The notes under the pieces: generated by a model
Seen by the model: only the letters and a program-made list of their open reading frames with translations
Database searches by the model: none
Told to the model about the DNA's origin: nothing
Source: Hymenopus coronatus
Taxonomy: Eukaryota > Arthropoda > Insecta > Mantodea > Hymenopodidae
Direction: 5' to 3'
NCBI GenBank assembly: GCA_030762935.1
Contig: CM060895.1
Span: forward strand, 73,887,001 to 73,951,000
Length of the DNA stretch: 64,000 bases
Translations under genes and position numbers: made by a program
In this document: positions 12,421 through 22,533 of the stretch, piece after piece
Numbering within the stretch: the first letter of the stretch is position 1
Layout: each line of letters starts with the position of its first letter

Positions 12421-12544
12421 ACCATGTTATACAGAACTACGGCCCTGTTGGGCCACTTGGTATATCATTAATAACAAAAACTTTAGCATGCGTCTATAAC
12501 TCTGGCGTCCTTGGGTAGAAAATTTTCCATAGTGCAAACAATTG

Positions 12545-12730
12545 TGCAATCTGCCCGGCCTCGCCAGGACTTGAACGACTGCCAGTCCCCGTGGCCGCGG
12601 TCGCTCAAGTATGTACTTCGCTCTGGTGCTTCGTGGATTCGAGTCCCGCCTTGGGCATGGGTTTTTGTGTGTTTTAAATGTGTGTATGTGTATTTGGAAT
12701 CAAAAAGCAAAAGGCAAACCAAATAGGTCA
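12545..12730 (+). mobile_element. SINE F, tRNA-derived, diverged
   Basis: Contains 'cgtggccgcggtcgctcaag' and a B-box-like 'ggattcgagtcccgcc' followed by 'ttgggcatgg', the same layout as the better copy at 54111-54294. The first 40 bases ('gccaggacttgaacgac') also look like a tRNA B box on the minus strand and may be a remnant of another SINE. Confidence 0.55.
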
Positions 12731-12813
12731 ACAAAGGAAATGTAGGGAAACTGGAAAAAAGAGAGAAAAGGAATACAGCGCCGGAGTCCCAACAAGTCTT
12801 CGGAACTTTATTT

Positions 12814-13676
12814 AAAAAAAAATCTGATGTGTTACACTCACATTACTTTCTCTAGCTGCTCTACAAAAGATTCTTCTTCTTTCTACACAATGCAAATCGA
12901 GATAAACATTAGCAGTATGTTCTTTTTACTTAGTTCCTTGCAAGTAGAAGAGAATTAAGGGAATGCACTAGGCTAAAGTGGTAGTCAAATGTTTAAAAAG
13001 CTAGCGGTATACGATTGTCATTGCAAATCGCGTCTCTGCTTGGCCAGGAGTAGAACAAAAGAAAACCAGGCACTTCTTGTCTGAGAAAAGTTTAAGTACT
13101 TACAACTGTGACCAATAACAAGGAATATCTTGGAAATGATTACCCTCACAACAAAAATGTAAAGCACATAAATTGTGTGTTTTGACAGATCTACATTTTT
13201 TGTGGAGTGGTATTTTGTCTATCTCTTACGGTTTAGCTGTTAAGCAAAATTCGGCAAAATTCTTTCAGAATAAAGAGGCTATTTCCAGAAACGTCAATAC
13301 ATTTTATTTACGATGTAAATAGCTTTAATATACGAGATTTTAATCAAAATCGTTAGTCATTTTTAAGAAAATCAAAAAGTTCGAATTTTTTTCCATGTAA
13401 AGGGTAGTTTGTGGTGGGGGGATTTTTTAAATCTTCGTGTCGCAACCTTGGAAGATACTAAACCTAAAAAGATTTGTACTCAACGATCTTTTCGTTTTTA
13501 GCTATGCTGTCCACAGACACACACACATACACACACACACACACAGATACTGACTTTTTTTTTTTTAAATGCTTTTTTTGTACTCAGGGGACCTCATAGC
13601 ATATATTTGCGGTGAAATCTCAACATCGAATATTTGGGTGGAATACAATACCTTCTCTATCCACTATATACATTGA
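12814..13676 (-). mobile_element. PalR repeat, complete, minus orientation
   Basis: Read on the plus strand it begins 'aaatctgatgtgttacac' and ends with the head near 'ttctctatccactatatac'. An (AC)n tract at 13517-13547 marks the variable site. An A-run lies directly outside the tail. Confidence 0.8.
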
Positions 13677-13689
13677 ATACGGAGAATCG

Positions 13690-14116
13690 TGGTAGAAACA
13701 ACAATCGGAGCCATCGCGCTCGGTCTGTAAGTACGCGATAGAGAAGTTAATAGTCTAACGAGAAGCTTGGTGCAAGAGAAATGCATCAAAACGTTTCAGT
13801 CATTGAGAAGGAAAGATTCTGTTACTCCCACCTGCATCAACGAGTCTCTTGTAATCTTGAAGCACACCTTTCCACTCTTGTTGGAGGTGGGAGGAGGACT
13901 TATGAAATGTGGCAGGGAGGGGGTTAGAGCTCCAACTAGCCTGCTATCAGCTGACTGGTGCTTCTTCAAGATGTCAGTAAGGCTTCTGGCTTGCCAGTGT
14001 AAACAACAACAGAAGAGGAGGAACCACGTCTTCGCAATCACGTGGTGCAGCTCGCCGGTTCGTCAGTCGTCCTACTTCTCGTTATCATCTATGCTCACGC
14101 GCTGCAATTCAGAAAG
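13690..14116 (+). CDS. Candidate exon with consensus splice donors
   Basis: This GC-richer stretch stands out from the AT-rich surroundings. An open frame begins with ATG or an earlier codon near 13767, runs about 117 codons and closes exactly at the sequence AAAG|GTAAGA, where the stop overlaps a consensus 5' splice donor (GT at 14117-14118). This is how a real exon running into its intron looks. A second strong donor, TCT|GTAAGT, lies at 13727. The translation has no domain I recognise: it is basic, with a QQQKRR patch and scattered cysteines. It could equally be a 5' untranslated exon or chance. I see no polypyrimidine acceptor upstream that settles the left end. Confidence 0.25.
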
Positions 14117-14299
14117 GTAAGACACACATTCAGAATAGTCGTAGAGCAGTCCCGCTAACAATAGCTTTGTTATTTTAAGTAGATAGCTTATCGGTATTCG
14201 GTAAAATTAAGGCGTAATCAACATTGAACATCCGATGTATTCCATTCACACGTGGTTTTTAGAGCACTCGCCTCTCACCCAGGCGGCCCGGGTTCGCTC

Positions 14300-14591
14300 G
14301 CCCTCCGTGGTGTAATGGTTACCATGCTAACTTCGTATAAGGTCGCAGGTTCAAACCCGGCGGAGGACGATGAGTATTTTTGGGTATAAAAATCCTTAGC
14401 ATGGCTTCCTTCGGAAGGGAAGTAAAGCCGTTGGACCCGTATCGTAGATTTATGGTACGTAAAAGAACCTCAAGTCTGAAAGAGAAATCTCTGAGCAAAA
14501 TTAAGCGGTCTTTCACGCCCAGTTTAGAATGGGACGCTGAGAACCACAGTAGTTAAAGAGCGTCCATAAATAACATGCCATTTACATTTAT
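14300..14591 (+). mobile_element. SINE C inserted in SINE A, plus strand
   Basis: A clear full copy: 'cctccgtggtgtaatggtta', B box 'ggttcaaacccgg', 'ttccttcggaagggaagtaa' and 'gttaaagagcgtccataaat'. It is bounded by ttcgctc at 14293-14299 and 14592-14598, a 7-bp target-site duplication. Confidence 0.85.
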
Positions 14592-14654
14592 TTCGCTCAC
14601 AGGCGACTACGTGTGGGAGTTGTGGTGGACAAAGCAGCACAGCGGCGGTTTTTT

Positions 14655-14808
14655 TTAAACATTTATTTATGGACGCTCTTTAACTGCTGTGGTTCTCAGG
14701 CTCCCATTCTAAACTGAGTGTGAAAGACAGCTTAATTTTGCTGAGAGACTTCGTTTTCCTATGATACGGGACCAACGGCTTTACTTCGTTTTTGAAGGTA
14801 GCCATGCT
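14655..14808 (-). mobile_element. SINE C fragment inserted in SINE A, minus strand
   Basis: Reads 'atttatggacgctctttaac' to 'gaaggtagccatgcta' on the plus strand, i.e. the body of SINE C without its tRNA-like head. Similar sequences on either side (ggcggtttt and ggcgagtttt) may be a worn target-site duplication. Confidence 0.7.
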
Positions 14809-15539
14809 AGGCGAGTTTTCTCCGGGTTCTGCGGCTTCCTCCGACATCGCTTCCACCGGTACACAATCTTCATTTCTTGTATCATCAGTGTCATCACCTG
14901 CGGTGCCATAGTATTAAAAGCGGGTTTTAAACACTATAATGAATTCACACAAGTTTCTCTACCTATTGCAAAAACCTGGTTGCTATTGCTATGTGATTGA
15001 AATTCAGTTCTCTTTAGATGACCGAGAGAAAAAACAAAGGAAACGGAAATTTTAAGCATGTTTTAGTATTAAAAGTTGAAACCAATAACAAGGAGTTCTT
15101 GAAAAAGGAGTTCTTTGTTAATTCCACAAAAAAAAAAAAAAAATGATTATGACATAAACTGTGTATTTTAACGAGATATCTACATTTTTTGTGTAGTAAG
15201 CTTTTGTCTGTCTCTTACTGTTTGCTAGTTATGAAAAAATCATCCAGAATGAAGAGGTTTTCGAGGCTGAGTAATTTTTTGAGAAAATCCAAATTTTCTA
15301 TTTTTTTCATTTTGTGGGAATTTATTCGAAAATCTCCGTGTCGCATCCTTGGAAGACGATGAACTTAAATACCAAGGTATTATTTTACTGACTTATACGG
15401 ATTTTTTTCTAAAATGCTTTTATTTATTTATTTTTGATAAAGGGAATTTAAAACGTGCATTTTCAGTGACATCCCGGTATCGAAGTTTTGGGTGAAATGC
15501 AATATCTTCTCTACCTATGTAGGTGCAATATACTTAATA

Positions 15540-15672
15540 CCTTTTTCTCGGTGTTCAATATTTCTCGTTCTAATAAGTTGGTTAACGTTTGGAATCCACA
15601 ATCAAAACCTTTTTCTCGGTGTTCAATATTTGTCGTTCTAATAAGTTAGTTAAAGTTTTGAATGCATATTAG
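15540..15672. repeat. 68-bp tandem repeat, two units
   Basis: Units start at 15541 and 15609 with 'ctttttctcggtgttcaata' and share 'cgttctaataagtt'. They have diverged at several positions. Confidence 0.85.
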
Positions 15673-15807
15673 TGTTACCAAATAAAAAAAAAAACTCTTC
15701 GTTTTCTTTAACAACTTGGTTCATATGGACGGCGTCTTACCTTTGAAACAAGAGTTCATCAATGTGATTTTTACTCGTTTGCAGTTGGTTCATATTAGTT
15801 TGGATAA

Positions 15808-15952
15808 TTACATTAAATTCACACGCACACACACATACTTGATACACTCATTCATACTTCAGAATTTAGGGAGGAAGATTAATAATCTTGGCTAAAGAAA
15901 AATGCCCACCCTCCAACCGGGAACCGAACCCGCGATCTCCGGATTTCAAGGC
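15808..15952 (-). mobile_element. SINE B fragment, minus strand
   Basis: On the plus strand it reads 'gctaaagaaaaatgcccacc' and 'ccgggaaccgaacccgcgat', the complement of the SINE B body and B box. The A-box end is missing. Confidence 0.65.
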
Positions 15953-16029
15953 GTTAAATTTTTACAATCTCTGCCAATTCTACTCAAATAGGTACATGTT
16001 TTGAGCCCCTAAATCCCAAAAGAAGCATT

Positions 16030-16365
16030 TTACTTTTTCTACTACGCGTGAGTGTAACAAGTAGGGGAAGTATTGTACTCCATCCAACATTTCGATGTCA
16101 AGATTTCACCGGAAGCCATGTTCTGAAGTCCTTAACACCCCGCCGTTCTCCCAGATAATTTTAGAAAAAGTTTGCGTGTGAACAGCATAAACGAAATGTT
16201 GGTTAAATACCAAACTTTGTAATTACGTTTGTCTTCCAAGGATGTGATTAATAGATTTTCAGGTTAATTCCTCCATCCCAAACAACCCTAAACATGGACA
16301 TTATTCAATTATATTTTTTATTTTCTCAAAAATTGTTGAAACGATTTTGCAGATGCTTTACCGAC
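16030..16365 (+). mobile_element. PalR 5' half, plus orientation
   Basis: Runs from 'tactttttctactacgcg' through 'gtattgtactccatccaaca' and 'caaactttgtaattacg' to 'gttgaaacgattttg', then stops. The 3' half is absent. Confidence 0.65.
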
Positions 16366-16411
16366 AGAGATACAGGGTCAGTCTATATAGTTTTGCTCAA
16401 TCATGTTCTTA

Positions 16412-17090
16412 TTTTTTAATTTTCTCTGCACGTACTATGTACATAGTGTATAGAGACGGTATTGTATTGCACCCAAAAATTCGATACCGCGACTTCACAT
16501 GAAATACACGTTTTAGGATCCCCTGTATTCAAAAAAAGTATTTTCAGAAAAAGGTCCGTGTTCGTGTGTCTTTGTGCCTGTGAACACGATAACTCAAAAA
16601 CGAAAAGTCGGTGAAATACTTTACTTGATATTTAAGTTTAATATCTCCCAAGCATGCGACATAAAGCTTTGAGAAAAATTTCCCAATCCCAAACTACCCT
16701 TTACATGGAAAAAGTTTCGAAAATTTTGATTTTCTCAAAAATGGCTCTAACGATTTTGATTAAAATCTCCTATACCTAAGATATTTATGAGACAAAGAAA
16801 ATGTATATCTTCAATTTTCTGGGAATACTCTCTGAAGACATATTTATTCTAGATAAATTTTGCTGAAGTTTTGCATAGCTGATAAACCGTAAGAGATAGC
16901 CAAAATCTTGCTTAAAAATTGTAGAACTCATTAAAATACACAATTTATGCTATGTAACTTTTTTTCGTGAAGTTCACCATTTTTGAGATATTCCTTATTA
17001 TTGGTTTCAGTTTTGAAATACTTATACCTTTCTCATACGTGAATTTGTCAACTGTCAAAGTAATGTGAATGGAACATAACAGATTTTTTT
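16412..17090 (+). mobile_element. PalR repeat, plus orientation, internally deleted
   Basis: The head palindrome 'cgtactatgtacatagtgta' is perfect in its centre. About 190 bases of the tail third are missing, and the copy jumps from 'gaatttgtcaactgtcaaag' to 'taatgtgaatggaacataac'. Confidence 0.75.
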
Positions 17091-17119
17091 AAGCTTAACG
17101 TCCTTTAACCAGGTTAACC

Positions 17120-17457
17120 ACTCCGCCCAAAAAGCATTCATAGAAACGTCCAAACTGTCTGTGATATTTAGGTTTAGCACCTTCCAAGGTTGCACATAAA
17201 TATTTTCAAAAACAAATTTCCCCACCCTGAAATATCATGTATATAGGCATTTAATTTATTTTAAATTTTCTCGGAAATGGCTTTAATGACGTAGGTCAAT
17301 ATACCATACATTAAAATATATGAGATATTTGTATTGCAAATACTCCTATAAGTGCTCGTATAACAAGTAAAATGTATATATCGAATTTCATACCTGTTAA
17401 GTACGTTTTATTTACACTAAATTTTCAATAACTGGTAAGCCATAAAATATAAACAGA
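17120..17457 (+). mobile_element. Old diverged PalR fragment
   Basis: Recognisable by 'tccgcccaaaaagcattc', 'tagcaccttccaaggttgc' and 'ataaccggtaagcc'-like landmarks. It is cut at its 3' side by the SINE B at 17458. Confidence 0.5.
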
Positions 17458-17727
17458 CTACCTCCGTTGTCCAGTAGTCAGCGAGCTGACTTCTCACCCA
17501 GAGGTCCCGGGTTCGATTCCCGGCTGTGACGGGGAATTTTTCTTTAACAGATTTATTCTCCCACAGAGTCTGGAAGTATGCATGTGAGAGTGAATTTACA
17601 TGTGTTTAATTATATAAAATGATAAACCATAACCTACTGTTTTCAGACGAATTGACCATATAAGTTAAAGGGGACTATACAAATGAAACAATAATAAAAA
17701 ATATATATAAACAAAAAATTAAGCCAC
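17458..17727 (+). mobile_element. SINE B, tRNA-derived, full copy
   Basis: The head has 'cctccgttgtccagtagtca', 'gcgagctgacttctcaccca' and the B box 'gggttcgattcccgg'. The body has 'ggaatttttctttaac' and 'gtgagagtgaatttac'. It ends in an AATAATAAAAAATATATA-rich tail. Confidence 0.8.
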
Positions 17728-18120
17728 ACAGACATTGCAACACCGAAGCTTCAGCCTAAAGCTACTGTATGCAGGCAACTTCACCACTTTCGTTGTCCAG
17801 CGGTGTAGCCTACTGTGAAGGCGATAACTGCAAAGTGTATGCTGGAGAAGCAGAGGGTGGCTGCTGGTTTGAAGTAGAGCGACTAATTGCGCAACTAAAC
17901 TGTTACAGAAACATCTGGTGCTTAAATAGTTTTATCAAATTCCCTGCAATTGAGGCCAACAAATGCGTAATGAGGCTGCTAAATATGTTATCTAAGGGGA
18001 ACAGGAAGCAACGTTATTCAATAACGGTTAAAAGCAACTGTGACCCATTCAGTAACGGCTATAAAATTAGTAGATACAGATGTCATGTTCACTCCTTTAA
18101 TCTTACTCGGTAAAACGCAC
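17728..18120 (+). other. GC-richer segment with a 114-codon open frame, probably repeat-derived
   Basis: An open frame (17769-18113) has cysteine-rich content but no recognised domain. The segment contains 'aataacggtta', 'cagtaacggcta' and 'attgcgcaacta', motifs also present in the candidate DNA transposon at 4410-6545 (for example 'aattgcgcaactta' at 5190). I therefore read it as a relative of that element rather than a gene. If the frame were real, it would lack a splice or promoter context that I can see. Confidence 0.3.
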
Positions 18121-18640
18121 TCATTTGTGTCCTGGATGATCAAAGGTAGTTTTTAAAAATCGAATACTATCCATATAAAATTAAAAATAAGGATTAGGTG
18201 CTTTTTGGAGGTTTTGACATAACCTATGATTTTTGCTAACTTCTATTGTAAAAATTAAATTTTTTAGTCATTAGATTTAAACGATGCAGATTTATACATC
18301 AGGGCTTGAAAATTTGATTGGGGTAATTTTCTTAGAGTTGTAGGATAGTTTAGCATTTTCACTGGATCTTACACCATATAGATAAGTATGAAAGGGTATT
18401 ATCATCTGTGTCAGTTTCTGGAATAATCCAAATGCGACGGTTTTGTCAAAATCATGAACATGAAAAATATACCTCTACTCCTCTCCATTTTTGAGAAAAC
18501 ATTTGGAAAAATGGGTTTTAACATTCTTGCGAATATATAGTCTATGACCATCTGAAAGAATGCGACTTTTCCATTATGAGGGAATTATCAAAATAGGTTG
18601 AGCGCTTTTGAGATTATCGTACTCGGTTTCCTACTTTTAC
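18121..18640. other. AT-rich stretch with no recognised feature
   Basis: No repeat landmark, tRNA-like box or meaningful open frame seen. Confidence 0.5.
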
Positions 18641-19240
18641 TTTTGAGAGCTTCTCCACTTGTCAACGATTACCCTGATTTCCTATTTTCCATCCTTCTCT
18701 ATCACTCCAATTCCCGTATTGTAGATTTTTCTCTCTCATCATCTGGTTAACATTAAATTTCCATAAAGCCCTAGGTCCCCTCCACCACTCTAACAATTCA
18801 CTAAGCCATCTTTATTAGCCATTCAATTGACATTTCCATCCCATTGTGACTCCTCCATTTGCAGCATCTGTGTCACCTCCACGTTCCTCCTTTTCTCAAG
18901 TCTTGACACTCTCGCTTCTCTACGAATTCTATTCATCTCCACCGCCTGTGTCTTATTTTTTTATCTTTTATATCTATAAGTTAATATACTATCTACAACT
19001 GTTGGGATAATTTTCTTCTTTATTTGTCTATTAGTGTATCTGTTTCATAGGATGTCATTTAGCATTTTGATTGCTTCTCTTACCTGCAACACTGTATGAT
19101 TCACGCTCACGTAGCAACTCTGTGATACGTGATTTATGGATCCCAGATACTTAAACTGTTTAGCTACCTTAATAGTCCTTTCAGTTACCTTAACATCTTA
19201 ACGTCCCCAATCACGATATACTAGACACCTAGATACCGCT
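18641..19240 (-). mobile_element. Degenerate RTE-like LINE reverse-transcriptase C-terminal part
   Basis: Minus-strand translation gives, in order, AKQFKYLGSINH (near 19170-19135), a VREAIKMLNDIL stretch, a KKKIIPTVVDSILTYR stretch, then MNRIRREARVSRLEKRRNVE (near 18936-18880). This matches the family order 'KYLGS - IKxKI...PTLLYG - EMxFLRRxxxxSRxERxRN' downstream of the YADD catalytic motif in RTE-like LINEs. Several stops and frame changes interrupt it. The 3' boundary near 18641 is a guess. Confidence 0.65.
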
Positions 19241-19429
19241 CCTGTAAAAATAATTTGTTACGTTTCCCAAAACGAAGAATGCAGGACAAATCAAAAGACG
19301 ACGAATCTGGTTAACGAAAAGGTCGTTAACATTTTGTACCTGAAATATACAAAGTGTAAGTGCAAAGAGAAAGGAAGAAAATTCTCTCTGTTTATAATAG
19401 TAGTATTTCCTGTATCCTCTAAGTGGAGA

Positions 19430-19560
19430 AAAGAGCATTGTTATGATGTTTCCATGAACGGATTTGAATTTCTAGTTCGTGAGTTCGCCGCTATGCGCCG
19501 TAGTGAAGAGAGATCGGCTCGTCGCCCACAGATGGTACTGTAGGACAAAATCATGAGTTA
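19430..19560 (-). mobile_element. SINE E fragment, tRNA-like, minus strand
   Basis: On the plus strand 'ggatttgaatttctagttcg' and 'tgagttcgccgctatgcgcc' are nearly identical to the copy at 26691-26790. On the minus strand the order is A-box-like 'tagcggcgaactcacg', then a B-box-like 'aaattcaaatcc'. Confidence 0.55.
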
Positions 19561-19594
19561 CGGACGCGAAATGATGGAACATTTTCCCCAGTTT

Positions 19595-19776
19595 TTTAAC
19601 AATAGTTTATTGTAGAGATGTAGAGAAAGTCAAGTAAATGCAACATATCAGATTTTTTTTTTGGTTCAGGAGGGTTCAAAACAAATGTTTCCGATGAAAT
19701 CTCGGTATGGAATTTTTGGTTGCAATACAATTCCCTCTCTGTACACAATGTACATAGTATGTGTAGAGAAAGTAAT
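19595..19776. mobile_element. Composite of PalR tail (plus) and PalR head (minus)
   Basis: The plus-oriented tail (19598-19655, 'gtagagatgtagagaaagtc' to 'caacatatcagattttt') is joined directly to a minus-oriented head part (19660-19776, 'ccgatgaaatctcggtatgg' to 'gtgtagagaaagtaa'). It may be a rearranged or snap-back copy. Confidence 0.65.
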
Positions 19777-20268
19777 AAAAGAGATAGATATGTGAATGTT
19801 AGGTGAACGTGACACACACAGTTCGAATATAGTACATGCTATTTACCGTTAAGATAAAGAGGTGCATTTACTACTAGTGGTGTGAATTTCCTTAAATAAG
19901 AATGACGAGGTATAAATTCGTCTCTGTCGTGAGTTTACTGTCACGCTTCCGCTATGGAATATTTAGGAACAGGAGTAGTAGATGCATGACTCTGATATGC
20001 TTACGGTAACATCAACTGTCACTCTCAGGTTCGCACCATAGAGTAGTAATTTCGACTCTCGTAGTACAAGGTCAAAAGTTATGCCTGAGTATATTTGGTT
20101 AAAATCTAGGGTTGGTATGGTATCAAAACTTCATTCACATGATTTGCAATACTCACACTTCTAGAAGTCTTCCATTCAAAACTATTCTTCTTGGTAATCG
20201 AGAAAAAACTGTCATTACTAATTTCTCTTAGGAATATGTCAATAATAGTTCTAAAGGGATAGTCAGAT
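19777..20268. other. Single-copy-looking AT-rich stretch
   Basis: I see no confident feature. 'ctctcaggttcgcaccatag' near 20022 is weakly tRNA-like only. Confidence 0.4.
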
Positions 20269-21386
20269 CTTTACTTTCCCTAGCACGTATGTAGAATGTA
20301 CATAGTAGATAGAGAATATATTGTATTTCACCGGAAATATATGTTTTTTGAGACCCTATAAAAATAACATTTGCAGAAAAAATTCGATATTTGTGTATAT
20401 GTGTATAGTTTTCTCTTCATGATGGACCTCAAACGGGAGCGCTTCCCCATTCCACTGGGCAATAACCTTTAGCAAACAAAAGACGAACCTGTACTAATGG
20501 GCGAGAGGCAACAAAGTAAAATCTGTTTCCTGGAGATGCAGCTTGCAAGTCGATGTTCGCACCTCAGTTAAGGGACCAATAAGTGGAAGACTGGGCAACA
20601 GCGAGGGTTGGTTTCCAACCGTAAACCGCCTGACCGCAAACTTTAAAGTCAGGCCTACTTTGGATTAAGAGTGGGGCAAGGTCATCATATTCTGAAAAAT
20701 ACTGTATGTGTGAGTGGGTAGCATAATTCAAAAACAAAATATCCGTTAAATACCAAACTTGGTATTTAAGTTAAGCATTTTCCAAGAATGCAACACACGG
20801 TTTTCAGGAATATCACTCACCTACCAACTACCCTTTACATGGAAGACTTTCAAATTTTACTTTTTTCTAAAATGGCTCTAACGGTTTTGATTGAATTACA
20901 CGTTTAAGATATTTTCATGACAAATGAAATGTACATCCCGAATTTTCTGAGAATAGCCTCACATGATCTGTGCATTCTAGATGGTTTTTGTTTTACTGGT
21001 ATGCCATAAGAGATAGACAAAAACATACAGCACAAAGACGTAGATATTCTTAAAACACACAATTTAAGTCATACATTATAATTAATAATTTCCGAGATAT
21101 TTCTTATTTTTTGTTTCAATTTTAAAATACTGATACTTTTCTCAAACAGGAAGCGTCCGTTTTTCTTTTGTTTTATGGTCATGCAAATAAGCAAGTTTCA
21201 ATGACAATCGCATAGCGGCAGCTTTTAATACATTTGCCTATGTTTTAGCCTAGTGTATTCCCATAGATCCCTTCTACTTCTGAGGAACTAAGTAATAAGA
21301 CAATTCTGCTAATGTTTATCACGATTAGCGTGAATTATAAAGGAAAATAAACCTTTTTAAGAAGCCTGTTTGCTGAGCAGATAGAT
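20269..21386 (+). mobile_element. PalR repeat, plus orientation, with an unrelated insertion
   Basis: The head 'tttactttccctagcacg' and the 'cgaaatatatg'-type part run to about 20408. PalR resumes at about 20701 with the 'ctgtatgtgtgagtgggtag' tract, the hairpin 'aaataccaaacttggtattt' (perfect, 20749-20768) and the rest. The tail stops near 21386, where a minus copy begins. Confidence 0.75.
20409..20700. other. Unidentified GC-richer insertion in PalR
   Basis: This stretch of nearly 300 bases sits at the variable GT site of PalR and resembles nothing else in the window. It has no A tail, tRNA-like boxes or clear inverted ends. Confidence 0.45.
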
Positions 21387-22184
21387 AAATCTGATGTGTT
21401 CCATTCACATGACTTTCTCTACATCTCTGTAGAAAATTATTATTAAAAAAACTCATTCTTCTGTTTACTTCATGTTAATCGAGATAAAATTAGCAGGAAG
21501 TGTCTTATTATTTGATTCCTTGTAAGTAGAAAGGAAATAAGGCAGTACCATTAGCTAAAGCGATAATCAACTTTTTAAAAGTTGGTTGCTATGTGATTGA
21601 AATTCCTTTATTTGTGTGGCCAAGAGTTGACAAATTCCCATATGAGAAAAGTATAACGTATTTTAAAGCTTAAACCAGTATCAAGGAATATCTCAGAAAC
21701 TGTCTAAATTTTTTGTGTAGTAAGTTTTTGTCTATTTCTTAGGTTATGCAAAATCCAGCAACATACACGCAAAATAAAGCGGTCTTCAGAGGTTAATCCC
21801 AGAAAATCCAAGATATACATTTTATTTGTAATTTACGATATTTTAATGAAAATCGTTAAGAATCAATTTTGAGAAAATAAAAAATTTCAAAAATATTTCC
21901 ATGAAAAGGGTAGTTTGGCGTGGGGGATTTTCTTGAAAATATTCGTGTCGCATTCTTGGGGAAATTTAATTTAAATACCAAGTTTGGTATTTAATGAACC
22001 TTTCGTTTTTGAGCTGTGCTGTCTATAGATCCAGACACACACTGACCTTTTTTATAATTTTTTTATTCGGGGGTCTCAAAACATGTATTTCCGATGAAAT
22101 CTCAGGAACTAATTTTTGACTAGAATACAGTACCTTATCTATACACCACATATGTACGTCGTACATGTAGATAAAGTAAAAAAC
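21387..22184 (-). mobile_element. PalR repeat, complete, minus orientation
   Basis: Begins 'aaatctgatgtgttccattc' and ends at the head with 'gtagataaagtaaaaaacg'. It lies tail to tail with the plus copy to its left, forming a large imperfect inverted repeat. Confidence 0.8.
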
Positions 22185-22251
22185 GAATCGCCATGTGATG
22201 GTTTTGAAATGCCATGCACTTTAACTATCAGATGGCCTAACTGCCGCGTAT

Positions 22252-22533
22252 TTAACCGGTCCAGATATCTTTTCGTGCGTTAAAGGAGCAGAACTCAACG
22301 GGGCTATTCAAGTTAAATTCCGCTGGTGGAGAACTGTTGAGAGTGACCTTTGTTTTACCCCTCTTAGTGAGAGCAATTTGCTCACCTTCTCCACTGATAG
22401 CCACTTTTCTTAGACGTTCTATTCTATTATCACTAAGTCGTCGTGAAGTCCGGCCATCCCCGAACTCATGATGTTGACAGGAAAAAAGAGAATTAACACA
22501 GGTCACGAAATGACACAACTTATAATATAGCAT
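22252..22533 (-). CDS. Unrecognised 93-codon open frame, possible exon
   Basis: The stretch is richer in GC than its flanks. The predicted peptide has a charged middle part (SRRLSDNRIERLRKVAISG) and a region rich in Asn, Ser and Pro, unlike the low-complexity frames elsewhere. A pyrimidine-rich stretch on the minus strand (about 22470-22495, ending in tgtcaacatcatgag) could serve as an acceptor. No start context, donor or homologous domain is evident, so it may be an exon, an old transposon piece or chance. Confidence 0.2.
   Translation of the reverse strand: MLYYKLCHFVTCVNSLFSCQHHEFGDGRTSRRLSDNRIERLRKVAISGEGEQIALTKRGKTKVTLNSSPPAEFNLNSPVEFCSFNARKDIWTG

Larger units (their letters stand above)
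14252..14942 (+). mobile_element. SINE A, twice interrupted by SINE C
   Basis: SINE A pieces occur in the right order: the head with 'cactcgcctctcacccaggc' (14256-14299), a middle 'tcgctcacaggcgactacg...gtggtggacaaagc' (about 14592-14652) and the end 'gttttctccgggttctgcgg...cctgcggtgcc' (about 14809-14942). The duplicated octamer attcacac at 14244-14251 and 14943-14950 marks its insertion into PalR. Confidence 0.75.
14230..15528 (-). mobile_element. PalR repeat, minus orientation, host of nested SINEs
   Basis: The tail 'ccgatgtattccattcacac' (14231-14251) is separated by a SINE A from its continuation 'attcacacaagtttctctac' at 14943. The rest follows the usual order to the head near 15500-15528. 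Part of the tail third is deleted after 14965. An A-run (15127-15143) interrupts the copy. Confidence 0.75.
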
